Positions 8,365 to 16,942 of a stretch of DNA of 64,000 bases are shown here, one piece after another. Source of the stretch: Bradyrhizobium diazoefficiens (GTDB lineage Bacteria; Pseudomonadota; Alphaproteobacteria; Rhizobiales; Xanthobacteraceae); NCBI RefSeq assembly GCF_016599855.1, contig NZ_CP067041.1, positions 806,001-870,000 of the forward strand, written 5' to 3'. A model generated the notes under the pieces. The model was not told the origin of the DNA and searched no databases. It saw nothing but the letters and a program-made list of their open reading frames with translations. Both the position numbers and the translations under genes were made by a program. Numbering within the stretch: the stretch's first letter is position 1; each line of letters begins with the position of its first letter.

Positions 8365-9660
8365 TCAGACCTTTTGCGAGATGCGCAGCGCCTGCGCGAG
8401 ATCATCGATGATATCGCTGGCCGTCTCGATGCCGACCGACAGCCGCACCAGCTCCTCGCCGATGCCGGCGGCCTTGAGCTGCTCGGCGTCCATCTGCTGA
8501 TGCGTGGTCGACGCCGGGTGGATCACCAGCGTCTTGGCGTCGCCGACATTGGCGAGATGGCTGATCATGCGCAGGGACTCGATGAACTTGCGCCCTGCAG
8601 GCCGCCCGCCCTTGATGCCGAAGGAGACGATCGAGCCCGCGCCGCGCGGCAGCAGCGTCTTGGCGAGCTGGTAGTCGGGATGGCTCTCCAGCGACGGGTG
8701 CAGCACCCAGTCGACGGCCTTGTTCGACTTCAGTGCTTCCAGCACCAGATGCGTGTTCTGCATGTGGCGGTCCATGCGCACGGCAAGCGTCTCGACGCCC
8801 TGCAGCAGCTGGAATGCATTGGTCGGCGACAGGCAGGCGCCGAAGTCGCGCAGGCCTTCGGTGCGCGCGCGCATGATGAAGGCCGCCGTGCCGAACTGTT
8901 CGTCGAAGACGATGCCGTGATAGCCGCCATAGGGCTCGGTCAGCACGCCGAATTTTCCGGACGCGCGCCAGTCAAACCGGCCGCCGTCGACGATGGCGCC
9001 GCCGATCGCGATGCCGTGGCCGCCGATCCATTTGGTCGCGGACTGCATCACGATGTCGGCCCCAAGCTCGATCGGCCGGCTGAGATAGGGCGTGGCAAAG
9101 GTGTTGTCGATCAGCAGGGGAATTTTTGCCTCATGCGCGATTCCCGCGATCTTCGGGATATCGAGGACTTCGAGGCCCGGATTGCCGATGGTCTCGCCGA
9201 TCACCAGTTTCGTGTTCGGCTTGATCGCTGTCCGGAAGGCGTCGAGATCGCGCGGCTTCACAAATGTGGTGGTGATGCCGAAGCGCGGCAGCGTATGGGC
9301 CAACAGATTGATGGTGCCGCCATAGAGGGAGCTCGATGCCACGATGTGATCGCCAGCGTTCAGAAGCGTCGCGATGGCCAGATGCATCGCAGCCATGCCG
9401 CTTGCGGTGCAGATCGCGCCGACGCCGCCTTCAAGTGCCGCGAGCCGCTCCTCGAGCACCCCGGTGGTCGGATTGGAGATGCGCGTATAGATGTGACCGG
9501 CGCGCTCCAGGTTGAACAGCGCCGCCGCGTGATCGGAATCCTGGAACACGTAGGACGTGGTCTGGTAGATCGGCACCGCGCGGGCGCCGGTCGCGGGATC
9601 CGGATGCTGGCCCGCATGCAGGCTCAGGGTCTCAAAGGCAGGCGGTTTTGGCGCGGGCAT
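8365..9660 (-). CDS. O-acetylhomoserine (thiol)-lyase, MetY type
   Basis: This 431-aa member of the Cys/Met-metabolism PLP enzymes matches the O-acetylhomoserine sulfhydrylase branch in length and N-terminus (FETLSLHAGQHPDPATGARAVPIYQTTSYVF). The PLP lysine lies in SATKWIGGHG, after the cofactor aspartate region LLIDNTFATP. The expected reaction is O-acetyl-L-homoserine plus sulfide giving L-homocysteine, a direct sulfhydrylation route to methionine. It is the first gene of a two-gene operon with the alpha/beta hydrolase. A cystathionine gamma-synthase role is less likely given the length and N-terminus. Confidence 0.92.
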   Translation of the reverse strand: MPAPKPPAFETLSLHAGQHPDPATGARAVPIYQTTSYVFQDSDHAAALFNLERAGHIYTRISNPTTGVLEERLAALEGGVGAICTASGMAAMHLAIATLLNAGDHIVASSSLYGGTINLLAHTLPRFGITTTFVKPRDLDAFRTAIKPNTKLVIGETIGNPGLEVLDIPKIAGIAHEAKIPLLIDNTFATPYLSRPIELGADIVMQSATKWIGGHGIAIGGAIVDGGRFDWRASGKFGVLTEPYGGYHGIVFDEQFGTAAFIMRARTEGLRDFGACLSPTNAFQLLQGVETLAVRMDRHMQNTHLVLEALKSNKAVDWVLHPSLESHPDYQLAKTLLPRGAGSIVSFGIKGGRPAGRKFIESLRMISHLANVGDAKTLVIHPASTTHQQMDAEQLKAAGIGEELVRLSVGIETASDIIDDLAQALRISQKV

Positions 9661-9796
9661 GCGTGGCCTCGTTGGTCGGTCGGCGATGGCGGCCCTTGTG
9701 CCATAAAAACGTGCGGGACGTCAGCCCATTGACAGGGTTGCGTGACGGCTCGCAGCGATGACGTGTGATGCGAGCTGTGGCGTCGAACGCGGTGCG

Positions 9797-9905
9797 CTCC
9801 CTCTCCCGCTTGCGGGAGAGGGTCGGGGTGAGGGCTCTCTCCTCTTGGAGGTTCTCGATTGCGGAGACACCCTCTCCCCAATCCTCCCCCGCAAGCGGGC
9901 AGGGG
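9797..9905. repeat. Palindromic intergenic repeat, CTCTCCCGC family
   Basis: Between metY and the luciferase-like gene lies a GC-rich element. Its left arm contains the hairpin CTCTCCCGCTTGCGGGAGAG (9801-9820) followed by ggtcggggtgaggg. Its right arm (about 9870-9905) has the opposite orientation, with ccctctcccc and ccgcaagcgg. A related copy lies at 55992-56154. Such elements are common between genes in Bradyrhizobium and relatives (from memory, not searched); they may act as transcript-end hairpins. Confidence 0.75.
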
Positions 9906-9941
9906 AATCGCATATGGCACGTTGGACGGCCTGAGCGCGCG

Positions 9942-10075
9942 CCTCGTCCTTCGAGACGACCGCTTCCGCGGTCTCCTTAGGATGAGGTTAAGCGGCACCT
10001 GTGCCTGCTGAAACTGCTGCCGCGTACTCCGTCCTCATCCTGAGGGCCCGCCAAAGGCGGGCGTCTCGAAGGATA
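9942..10075. repeat. Palindromic intergenic repeat, CCTTCGAGACG family
   Basis: The two halves are inverted relative to each other. CTCGTCCTTCGAGACG with TTAGGATGAGG (9943-9986) mirrors GTCCTCATCCTGAGG with CGTCTCGAAGGATAG (about 10030-10075). The central part holds the small hairpin ccgcttccgcgg. No coding signal is seen from 9661 to 10140 apart from this and the previous repeat. Confidence 0.7.
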
Positions 10076-10140
10076 GCCGCAGGGAAGCTGCTTTCCATAT
10101 GCGATAGCCCTGCCGCAGGCGGGGAGAGGCGAAGTGGCGC

Positions 10141-11148
10141 TCACACGGCCGGCCGCCCCGCCAGCCGATCCCGCACCTCGGCCGCGATCTCGAACGAGCG
10201 CAGCCGCGCGGCGTGGTCGTAGATCTGGCCCGTGGTCATCAATTCGTCCGCGGCGGTGTCGGCGATCAGCGCCTTCAGCTTCTCTTCAATAACAGCGGTC
10301 GTCCCCACGACGGAGCAGGCCAGCGACTGCGCGACGCCGGCCTTTTCGGCCGGCGACCACAGCGCGTCCATGTCGTCGACCGGCCGCGGCAGCTGTCCGG
10401 GCGTGCCGCGGCGCATATTGATGAACTGCTGCTGCAGCGAGGTGAACATGCGCAGCGCCTCGACCTCGCTCTCGGCGGCGAACACGTTGACGCCCACCAT
10501 CGCATAGGGCTTGTCGAGCTGCGCCGAGGGCTCGAACCGCGCGCGATATTCGCGCAGCGCCGGCATCAGCATCTGCGGCGCGAAATGCGAGGCGAACGCG
10601 AAGGGCAGCCCGAGCATGGCCGCGAGTTGGGCGCCGAACATGCTGGAGCCGAGAATCCAGAGCGGCACCTTCGTGCCCATGCCGGGCGCGGCGCGGATGG
10701 TCTGGTTCGGCTTGATATCGCCGAGCAGCGCCTGCAACTCCAGCACGTCATGCGGAAAATTCTCGGCGGCGGTCGCAAGATCGCGCCGCAGCGCCCGTGC
10801 GGTGAACTGGTCGGTGCCCGGCGCGCGGCCGAGCCCGAGATCAATCCGTCCCGGATAGAGCGACTCCAGCGTGCCGAATTGCTCGGCGATCACGAGCGGC
10901 GAATGGTTCGGCAGCATCACGCCGCCGGACCCGACGCGGATCGTCTTCGTTCCCCCCGCGACATGCCCGATCACCACCGATGTCGCCGCGCTCGCAATGC
11001 CCGTCATGTTGTGATGCTCGGCCAGCCAGAACCGCTTGTAGCCCCAGGCTTCCGCGTGCTGGGCCAGATCGAGCGAATTGCGAAACGCCTGCGCGGCGTC
11101 GCCGCCTTGGCGGATCGGCGCGAGGTCGAGCACGGAGAAGGGGATCAT
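10141..11148 (-). CDS. LLM-class flavin-dependent oxidoreductase
   Basis: This 335-aa luciferase-like monooxygenase-family protein has the short N-terminus [22 protein letters not shown] and the motifs [20 protein letters not shown] and [15 protein letters not shown] of the 'group 1' luciferase-family oxidoreductases. It is expected to use reduced FMN or F420 in a TIM barrel; the substrate is unknown. It stands alone on the minus strand. A divergent repeat (11204-11289) and the CNB gene lie upstream. Confidence 0.88.
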   Translation of the reverse strand: MIPFSVLDLAPIRQGGDAAQAFRNSLDLAQHAEAWGYKRFWLAEHHNMTGIASAATSVVIGHVAGGTKTIRVGSGGVMLPNHSPLVIAEQFGTLESLYPGRIDLGLGRAPGTDQFTARALRRDLATAAENFPHDVLELQALLGDIKPNQTIRAAPGMGTKVPLWILGSSMFGAQLAAMLGLPFAFASHFAPQMLMPALREYRARFEPSAQLDKPYAMVGVNVFAAESEVEALRMFTSLQQQFINMRRGTPGQLPRPVDDMDALWSPAEKAGVAQSLACSVVGTTAVIEEKLKALIADTAADELMTTGQIYDHAARLRSFEIAAEVRDRLAGRPAV

Positions 11149-11203
11149 ATGGGCTACCGGAGTGGGACTGCGCGTCAGAGAGGACGATATGTAATGTCAT
11201 TGC

Positions 11204-11289
11204 GTAGGATGGGTAGAGCACTTGCGAAACCCCTCATGCTTCGTCATCGCAAGGTCTTGATGGGTTTCGCTTCGCCTTACCCATCCTAC
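11204..11289. repeat. GTAGGATGGGTA inverted-repeat element
   Basis: An 86-bp element is bounded by a perfect 12-bp inverted repeat, GTAGGATGGGTA (11204-11215) and TACCCATCCTAC (11278-11289), with internal gaaaccc/gggtttc pairing. A short relative occurs at 11833-11867 and a diverged one at 54873-54966. It separates the luciferase-like gene from the CNB gene. Confidence 0.75.
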
Positions 11290-11350
11290 AGGCTTGAACC
11301 CATACCGCGGGCTGATTGCCGCCGATGGCGACGGCAGGTATCCTCGGTCC

Positions 11351-11836
11351 ATGACCGTCAGTTCCCCCGATCTGAAAGCGTTCCTGCTCGCAACGCCGTT
11401 CTTCGGCGGTCTATCGGATGCGAGTCTCGACCTCCTGGTCTCGACGCTGGTCGAATGCCGCTTCGATGCCGGCGCGACCGTCGTGGCCGAAAGCGAGCCG
11501 GGACGCTCGATGTTCATCGTCAAATCCGGTCGCCTCGCGGTGGGCAAACGGACGAATTCGGGCAGCACCGTCCCGATTTCCGTTCTGGAGCCCGGCGATT
11601 TCTTTGGTGAGATGACGCTGATCGAAATGCAGAACCGCTCCGCCACGGTGGTCGCGGAGTCTCCGACGGTGCTATACGAGCTCACCGCCCAAAAACTCTA
11701 CGCCTGCTACAAGGCCGATATTCATGCTTATGCGATCGTCCTACAGAACATCAACCGCGAGCTGTGCCGGCGGCTGCGGCGGGCGGACGAGCGGTTCACC
11801 GGGCAGCGGTGGGGGAAGACAATTGATCGTACGTAG
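11351..11836 (+). CDS. Cyclic nucleotide-binding domain protein (regulator-like, no HTH)
   Basis: This 161-aa protein is nearly all one cyclic-nucleotide-binding (CAP/CRP N-terminal) domain: LKAFLLATPFFGGLSDASLDLL opens it, and GDFFGEMTLIEMQNRSATVVAESPTVLYEL covers the phosphate-binding cassette. The cassette reads GEMTLIEMQNRSATV, so the Arg/Ser phosphate contacts are present. No DNA-binding domain follows; the protein ends shortly after the C-helix (LCRRLRRADERF). The start ATG at 11351 begins just before the domain. The stop codon TAG lies within a GTAGGATGGG repeat, so the tail may have been set by repeat insertion. Confidence 0.85.
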   Translation: MTVSSPDLKAFLLATPFFGGLSDASLDLLVSTLVECRFDAGATVVAESEPGRSMFIVKSGRLAVGKRTNSGSTVPISVLEPGDFFGEMTLIEMQNRSATVVAESPTVLYELTAQKLYACYKADIHAYAIVLQNINRELCRRLRRADERFTGQRWGKTIDRT

Positions 11837-11867
11837 GATGGGCAGAGCGCACCGAAACCCATCCCAC
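11833..11867. repeat. Short copy of the GTAGGATGGG repeat overlapping a stop codon
   Basis: GTAGGATGGG (11833-11842) is followed by cagagcgcaccgaaa and CCCATCCCAC (11858-11867), a minimal form of the element at 11204-11289. Its second to fourth bases form the TAG stop of the cyclic-nucleotide-binding gene. Confidence 0.65.
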
Positions 11868-12269
11868 GAGCCGACTCGCTGGTACGGCTACAGCAACGCC
11901 ATTGAGTGCAGCGAGTTTCTGTGAAAGCCGAAGGCAACCAAGCCGCAGAGAAGCAGCGCAGTCCCAGTCACGATCAGGCAAAACGCAAGCACTATTGGAG
12001 CCTCTGGTTCGTCATGAATGACAAAGACGATAATAGATAAAATTTTACCGACAATCGAAAGGAAGAATTAACCTTACCTGCGCGGCCCCGACAGGCATGA
12101 GCCTCCGCATCGGGTCTTCGGACGCGTCGCCGGGTTTGTGTCCGCCATGCGTGCCGATCTAACCGACGGGACAAAATACCCCCCTCTCGCCAAACCTCGT
12201 CAATCCCCTCTCACAAAATATTCCACTTTACCGAAATTCGGAATTGCGGCATTCTCGCCGCATCCCGGC

Positions 12270-12810
12270 CTGAGGAGAGGGGCGATCGTACGTCGTCACG
12301 AACGTGGGTTGGGGTGCGGTGGACGCGGCAGCGCCGGCGCGGATGCGGGAGCAGGGCGGGCAGAGGATTGAGCCGAACCCCGTGAGCTCGCCACAAGCCG
12401 TGTCGAACGAACGGCGCCTGTATCCGACGAAGCTCTTAGGTCGAAGCCGGGCTTACCCGGCGGAGTCCTCTTGGGCGGAGTCGGGTCGCTGCGTACGGCA
12501 AAACCGTGTGGTCCTGGCTGTCATCGCTACAGCCAAGCTTTTGATGCATCGCCCCAACCGGGCGCGGTGCGTCATCTTTCGCGAAGTGACGATGACAACG
12601 CAGAATTCGTCGCCGGGGAGAGCGCGGCATACGCCGTCAACCCATCGCGCAGGGAAGGCCGAGTGTTCGGCGTCACCTGTATGCTGCTGTGCGGTTTCCT
12701 TGCGCTACACTTTCGCGCAGCGCACCGCGGGTGCCCGTCGGCATCCGGTCTTCCCTGCGCCCTCTTCGAGAGAGGAGGGCGGCGGCAACGAGCAAAACTC
12801 GGGCGTTGCG
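12270..12810. repeat. Structured dispersed intergenic element, no ORF
   Basis: There is no protein gene from 11837 to 13236 except the tRNA. About 12270-12810 resembles a long GC-rich element that I recall recurring between genes in Bradyrhizobium genomes; this is memory, not a search. Typical phrases are cgtcacgaacgtgggtt, ccggggagagcgcggc and cgcagggaaggccg. A perfect 11-bp inverted repeat, GCGCAGGGAAG (12647-12657) and CTTCCCTGCGC (12750-12760), encloses about 90 bp. The region could encode a structured RNA or be a mobile-element remnant; nothing shows transcription. 11870-12270 is AT-richer and holds nothing recognisable. Confidence 0.45.
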
Positions 12811-12851
12811 TACCGCGAGAATGCTGAATCATGCTTACACGGAAGATGAAA

Positions 12852-12926
12852 TGGTGCTGCCAGACAGGATTGAACTGTCGACCTCTCCATTACCAATGGA
12901 GTGCTCTACCACTGAGCTACGGCAGC
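12852..12926 (-). tRNA. tRNA-Thr (anticodon GGT)
   Basis: The minus strand folds into a full cloverleaf of 75 nt. The acceptor is GCTGCCG/TGGCAGC with one G-U pair, the D arm is GCTCAGTGGTAGAGC, and the anticodon stem CTCCA/TGGAG encloses TTGGTAA (anticodon GGT). The T arm is GACAG-TTCAATC-CTGTC, the discriminator is A, and CCA is encoded. It reads threonine codons ACC/ACU. Confidence 0.97.
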
Positions 12927-13236
12927 ATATGCTGTGATAAGAATCGGCCGCCCGAGGGGCCTACCAAGCGGGCCGATATCTGCCACAGGCCTCCCCGCTG
13001 CGCAAGCTTGCAAGGGCGGCCAAAACGAGAAAATCGGGGCGATATCGGGGATAGTACGGCTGTTTTGGCCCGAAACGACCAGCTTTCCGTCGGTTTTGGT
13101 TCCGCTTTCCCGGCCAACTGGCCAGTTGGCCTGTGCGGCGGATTCCAGCCATTTTGAGTTTCGCACGATCGGGACCACCCTCTTGAGCTGCCGCAATCTC
13201 TGGGCATGTTATCGCGAACCGCTGGATGGACCCGTG

Positions 13237-13440
13237 ATGGCTGACGAGAGCGACAAGACCACAAGACAGGCGAGGGCATCGCGGGACGACCGACTGAAAT
13301 CGGCGCTGCGCGAGAATCTGAAGCGCCGCAAGGCGCAGGCGCGCGAACGCGCCGCAAGCGGCGACCCCTCGCAAGTCGACGACGGGTCCCTAGATGAGGA
13401 GACCGGCGGCAAGACCGACGACCAGAAGACGAGCGGCTAG
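13237..13440 (+). CDS. Small conserved-type hypothetical protein, charged
   Basis: This 67-residue protein is highly charged (MADESDKTTRQARASRDD, then ENLKRRKAQARERAA) and predicted to be a soluble helix with an acidic, disordered tail. The frame is open far upstream, but the ATG at 13237 (or the adjacent GTG at 13234) gives the compact start. I recall similar small proteins in Bradyrhizobium and relatives with the same KRRKAQAR core; no function is known. It lies just upstream of the cNMP/TrxR-like fusion on the same strand. Confidence 0.55.
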   Translation: MADESDKTTRQARASRDDRLKSALRENLKRRKAQARERAASGDPSQVDDGSLDEETGGKTDDQKTSG

Positions 13441-13463
13441 AACTTGGAGTGGATGCAGTGGCC

Positions 13464-15170
13464 ATGGGGCAGGACGACTTACAGAGAACCGATCGCGACG
13501 CGATGATGTCGCGTTTCATCCGCCCCGAGCAGACTTTTCCGGCGCTGACGTCCGCCGAGATCGAGCGCATCAGGAATTTCGGCGAGCTTCGTACCTATAA
13601 AGACAGCGAGCTGCTGTTCGAGACCGGCAAGCCCGGGCCGGGCATGTTCGTCGTGCTGAAGGGACACGTCGCCATCACCCAGCGCGACGGGCTCGGCAAC
13701 GTCACGCCGCTGATCGAGCAGGGACCGGGGCAATTTCTGGCCGAGCTCAGCCAGCTCTCCGGCCGTCCGGCGCTCGTCGATGGCCGCGCCGAAGGCGAGG
13801 TCGAAACGCTGCTGTTGCCGCCGGAGCGGCTGCGCGCGCTGCTGGTGGCCGAGGCCGAGCTCGGCGAGCGCATCATGCGCGCGCTGATTCTGCGCCGGGT
13901 CAATCTGCTGCAGGCCGGCGTCGGCGGCCTGGTGCTGATCGGGCCCTCGCATTCGGCCGGCGTGGTGCGCTTGCAGGGCTTCCTCACCCGCAACGGCCAG
14001 CCGCATCATCTGCTCGATCCCGAGCGTGACCGCGACGCCGCCGAGGTGATCGCGCGCTATTCGCCAAAGCCCGAGGACTGGCCGCTCGTCGTCACCTCCG
14101 ACGGCGCGGTGCTGCGCAATCCCGGCGAGACCGAGCTTGCGCGCGCGATCGGCATGATCGGCGGCCCGCGCAATGACCGCATCTATGACGTCGCGATCGT
14201 CGGCTGTGGACCGGCGGGGCTTGCGACCGCGGTGTATGCGGCGTCCGAAGGGCTTTCGGTCGCCGTGCTCGACACCCGCGCCTTCGGTGGGCAGGCCGGC
14301 GCTAGTGCACGCATCGAAAACTATCTGGGCTTTCCGACCGGCATTTCCGGACTGGCTCTCACCGCGCGCGCCTTCAACCAGGCGCAAAAGTTCGGCGCCG
14401 AGATCATGATTCCCGTCACGGTAAAATCGCTCGACTGCAGGCGCGAGGACGGCGCATTTTCCGTCGCGCTTGACGGCAGCGATCCCTTGCGCTCGCGCGC
14501 GGTGGTGGTCGCGAGTGGGGCGCGTTATCGCCGGCCTGAGATCGAGAACCTCGACAAGTTCGAGGGACGCGGCGTCTGGTATTGGGCCTCCCCGGTCGAG
14601 GCGAAGCTCTGCGCCGGGGAGGAAGTGGCGCTGGTCGGCGCCGGCAATTCGGCAGGCCAGGCAGCCGTGTTCTTGTCGGGCCATGCGAAGAAGGTGCTGA
14701 TGATCATTCGCGGCGGCGGCCTCGGGGCTAGCATGTCGCGCTATCTGATCGAGCGCATCGAGGCGACGCCAAACATCGAACTGCTATTCAACACCGAGAT
14801 TACCGCGCTCGAAGGCGACGATGCCACGCTGCTGCGGCGCATCCGCTGGAAGAGCCGGCTGTCCAGCGATGAAGATTCCGCCGACATCAAGAATCTCTTT
14901 TTGTTCGTCGGCGCCGATCCCGCCACCGCCTGGCTCGATGGCTGCGGCGTGACGCTCGATCGCGGCGGTTTCGTCGTCACGGGTGCCCAATCCGAGCAGA
15001 ACCAGGGCCGGCTGGTGGCGCCGCTGGAGACCTCCGTCCCCGGCGTCTATGCCGTCGGCGACGTCCGCTCCGGCTCGGTCAAGCGCGTCGGCGGCGCCAT
15101 CGGCGAAGGCGCGCAGGTCGTGGCCTCGCTGCACGGCTATCTCGGCGACGCCGCAAAACCGGCGCTTTAG
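13464..15170 (+). CDS. cNMP-binding domain fused to thioredoxin-reductase-like flavoprotein
   Basis: A 568-aa fusion. Residues about 20-140 form a cyclic-nucleotide-binding domain (LLFETGKPGPGMFVVLKGHVAI; QFLAELSQLSGRPALVDG). Residues about 235-568 form a thioredoxin-reductase-type FAD/NAD(P)H module with FAD motif GCGPAGLATA, NAD(P)H motif GAGNSAGQAA and the closing GVYAVGDVRSG FAD segment. The active-site CxxC of true thioredoxin reductases is absent; that place reads VWYWASPVEAKLC. So it probably does not reduce thioredoxin, and acts as an FAD-dependent oxidoreductase with ligand-controlled activity. GTG starts at 13449 and 13458 are alternatives; ggagtgg upstream supports the ATG at 13464. 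Confidence 0.85.
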   Translation: MGQDDLQRTDRDAMMSRFIRPEQTFPALTSAEIERIRNFGELRTYKDSELLFETGKPGPGMFVVLKGHVAITQRDGLGNVTPLIEQGPGQFLAELSQLSGRPALVDGRAEGEVETLLLPPERLRALLVAEAELGERIMRALILRRVNLLQAGVGGLVLIGPSHSAGVVRLQGFLTRNGQPHHLLDPERDRDAAEVIARYSPKPEDWPLVVTSDGAVLRNPGETELARAIGMIGGPRNDRIYDVAIVGCGPAGLATAVYAASEGLSVAVLDTRAFGGQAGASARIENYLGFPTGISGLALTARAFNQAQKFGAEIMIPVTVKSLDCRREDGAFSVALDGSDPLRSRAVVVASGARYRRPEIENLDKFEGRGVWYWASPVEAKLCAGEEVALVGAGNSAGQAAVFLSGHAKKVLMIIRGGGLGASMSRYLIERIEATPNIELLFNTEITALEGDDATLLRRIRWKSRLSSDEDSADIKNLFLFVGADPATAWLDGCGVTLDRGGFVVTGAQSEQNQGRLVAPLETSVPGVYAVGDVRSGSVKRVGGAIGEGAQVVASLHGYLGDAAKPAL

Positions 15171-15285
15171 TCAAGGACAAGACAAGCAAATGGCAAGCGG
15201 AATGTGACTTGCCATTGCGCCGCGCGATGCAGACTATCCCCTCACCAAGAGGGTCTGGACAGAACAAATTTCAGGGGGGGACTAA

Positions 15286-15594
15286 ATGGCCGATCTCATC
15301 GTGCTCTACAAGACGCCCACGGATGCTGCGGCATTCGACAAATATTATGTCGAAACGCACATCCCGCTCGCAAAGCAACTTCCCGGCCTGAGGAAGTACA
15401 CCGTGAGCAAGGGGCCGGTCGGCACGCCCGCAGGCCCTTCCCAGTACCATCTGATCGCAACGCTCACTTTCGACAGCCTTGCCGACATCCAGAAGGCGTT
15501 CGGCACCCCCGAGGGCAAGGCGGCCGCGGCCGACGTGCCGAAATTCGCCAGCGGCGGCGTCGAGATGCAGATGTTCGACACCAAGGAAGTGTGA
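15286..15594 (+). CDS. EthD-family protein
   Basis: This 102-aa protein has the dimeric ferredoxin-like barrel sequence of the EthD family: LIVLYKTPTDAAAFDKYYVETHIPLAKQLPGL at the start, then QYHLIATLTFDSLADIQKAF. The H-I-P-L region is the conserved EthD patch. EthD was found beside an ether-degrading P450 system, but most members, including isolated ones like this, have no known role. The ATG at 15286 has a G-rich Shine-Dalgarno-like tract upstream (caggggggac). Confidence 0.85.
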   Translation: MADLIVLYKTPTDAAAFDKYYVETHIPLAKQLPGLRKYTVSKGPVGTPAGPSQYHLIATLTFDSLADIQKAFGTPEGKAAAADVPKFASGGVEMQMFDTKEV

Positions 15595-15775
15595 CGCTCC
15601 GATTCAATTTTCGTCGAAACGTGCTGTCGTTTGTGACAGCGATGCAAAGAATTCGGCCATGCGATTGTCGATTTACACGACGACGCATGGCTGCATGTGC
15701 GATGCCGGTGTATGTGGCAATCCGATGAGGAGCGTAATACAAGTCTTCTGATCTCAATGCAGAGAGAGGGAGAGG

Positions 15776-15865
15776 TTGGCCGTGGTGCAGGGCATCGTGC
15801 TGCTGTTCTTCGTGCTGCTGACCATCGGTGCCTGGCGCCGCTACAAGCCGATGGCGTTCGCCTGA
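15776..15865 (+). CDS. Possible small single-pass membrane protein (29 codons)
   Basis: A tiny ORF from TTG 15776 (or GTG 15782) encodes a hydrophobic stretch VVQGIVLLFFVLLTIGAW followed by RRYKPMAFA. That is one transmembrane helix with a positive cytoplasmic end. A purine-rich tract (agagggagagg) lies directly upstream. The rest of 15595-16020 holds only a repeat. It could equally be chance; no homology can be claimed. Confidence 0.25.
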   Translation: MAVVQGIVLLFFVLLTIGAWRRYKPMAFA

Positions 15866-15880
15866 TCGGCGCATGTTCGT

Positions 15881-15991
15881 CATTCAGGGGCATCGCGCAG
15901 CGATGAACTATGGTGCGCAATTGCGCACCTGAGAATCCCGATCTAACAATCTCCAGATTCCGGGTTCGCGCTGCGCGCGCTCCGGAATGAC
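15881..15991. repeat. Intergenic repeat with 18-bp palindrome (copy 1)
   Basis: The element contains the perfect palindrome GGTGCGCAATTGCGCACC at 15912-15929, followed by tgagaatc, agattccgggttcg and a closing ccggaatgacg. A second copy with the same order and almost the same spacing lies at 57305-57413. It sits just upstream of the chloroperoxidase-like gene. Confidence 0.8.
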
Positions 15992-16020
15992 GTCTCACTA
16001 ACGCTAAAGGTGTCCCGCCA

Positions 16021-16845
16021 ATGCCTACCATCAGCACCAAAGACGGCGTCGAGATTTTCTACAAGGATTGGGGCTCGGGCCAGCCGATCGTGTTCAGCCA
16101 TGGCTGGCCGCTGTCGTCGGACGATTGGGACGCGCAGATGATGTTCTTCGTCACCCGCGGCTATCGCGTCATCGCTCATGACCGCCGCGGCCACGGCCGT
16201 TCGGCGCAGGTCGCCGATGGTCACGACATGGATCACTATGCCGACGATCTCGCCGCGCTGACCGCGCATCTCGACCTCAAGGACGCCATCCATGTCGGCC
16301 ATTCCACCGGCGGCGGCGAGGTCGTGCATTACATCGCGCGCCACGGCGAGAGCCGGGTGGCGAAGGCCGCGATCATTTCCGCGGTGCCGCCGCTGATGGT
16401 GCAGACGGAGGCCAATCCCGGCGGCCTGCCGAAGAGCGTGTTCGACGATTTTCAGGCGCAGCTCGCCGCCGGCCGTTCGGCGTTCTACCGCGACGTCGCG
16501 GCCGGTCCGTTCTACGGCTATAACCGTCCCGGCGCCAAACCGTCGGAAGCGGTGATCCAGAATTGGTGGCGTCAGGGCATGATGGGCGGCGCGAAGGCGC
16601 ATTACGACGGCATTGTCGCGTTCTCGCAGACCGATTTCACTGAGGATTTGAAGAAGATCAACGTGCCGGTGCTGGTGATGCATGGCGACGACGACCAGAT
16701 CGTGCCTTACGCCGATTCCGCGCCGCTGTCGGCCAAACTGCTCAAGAACGGCACGCTGAAGACCTACACGGGTTTTCCGCACGGCATGCCGACCACGGAA
16801 GCCGCGACCATCAACGCCGACCTGCTGGCGTTCTTCAATGGCTGA
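16021..16845 (+). CDS. Alpha/beta hydrolase, non-heme chloroperoxidase type
   Basis: This 274-aa protein matches the cofactor-free 'chloroperoxidase'/esterase branch of alpha/beta hydrolases. It has [17 protein letters not shown] (oxyanion region), [10 protein letters not shown], nucleophile elbow GHSTGGGE (Ser around 98), acid region [11 protein letters not shown] and histidine FPHGMPTT. These enzymes act as esterases or perhydrolases; halogenation is a side reaction with peracids. The closely packed ATG follows a repeat, and the gene appears monocistronic. Confidence 0.88.
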   Translation: MPTISTKDGVEIFYKDWGSGQPIVFSHGWPLSSDDWDAQMMFFVTRGYRVIAHDRRGHGRSAQVADGHDMDHYADDLAALTAHLDLKDAIHVGHSTGGGEVVHYIARHGESRVAKAAIISAVPPLMVQTEANPGGLPKSVFDDFQAQLAAGRSAFYRDVAAGPFYGYNRPGAKPSEAVIQNWWRQGMMGGAKAHYDGIVAFSQTDFTEDLKKINVPVLVMHGDDDQIVPYADSAPLSAKLLKNGTLKTYTGFPHGMPTTEAATINADLLAFFNG

Positions 16846-16942
16846 GCGGATCGCGGCCGCTGCATAAGCCGCGACCTCTGTGGATACTTCAGCGCCTGCG
16901 CGCGTTGAGTCCCCGACCGCCCCCGCAGGAGAAGTGTCGGTG

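Noticed and set aside
8233-9732. 499-codon plus-strand open frame opposite the O-acetylhomoserine sulfhydrylase gene
   Set aside because: The minus-strand PLP enzyme is unmistakable; the plus frame is its shadow.
9797-10075. CRISPR array between metY and the LLM gene
   Set aside because: The repeats are inverted, few and unequal, with no regular spacers; they are palindromic intergenic elements. No array with regular spacers was seen anywhere in the window.
12934-13440. 168-codon gene starting right after tRNA-Thr
   Set aside because: The first 100 codons show no protein-like sequence and cover the tRNA promoter region; only the last 67 codons (from 13237) look coding.
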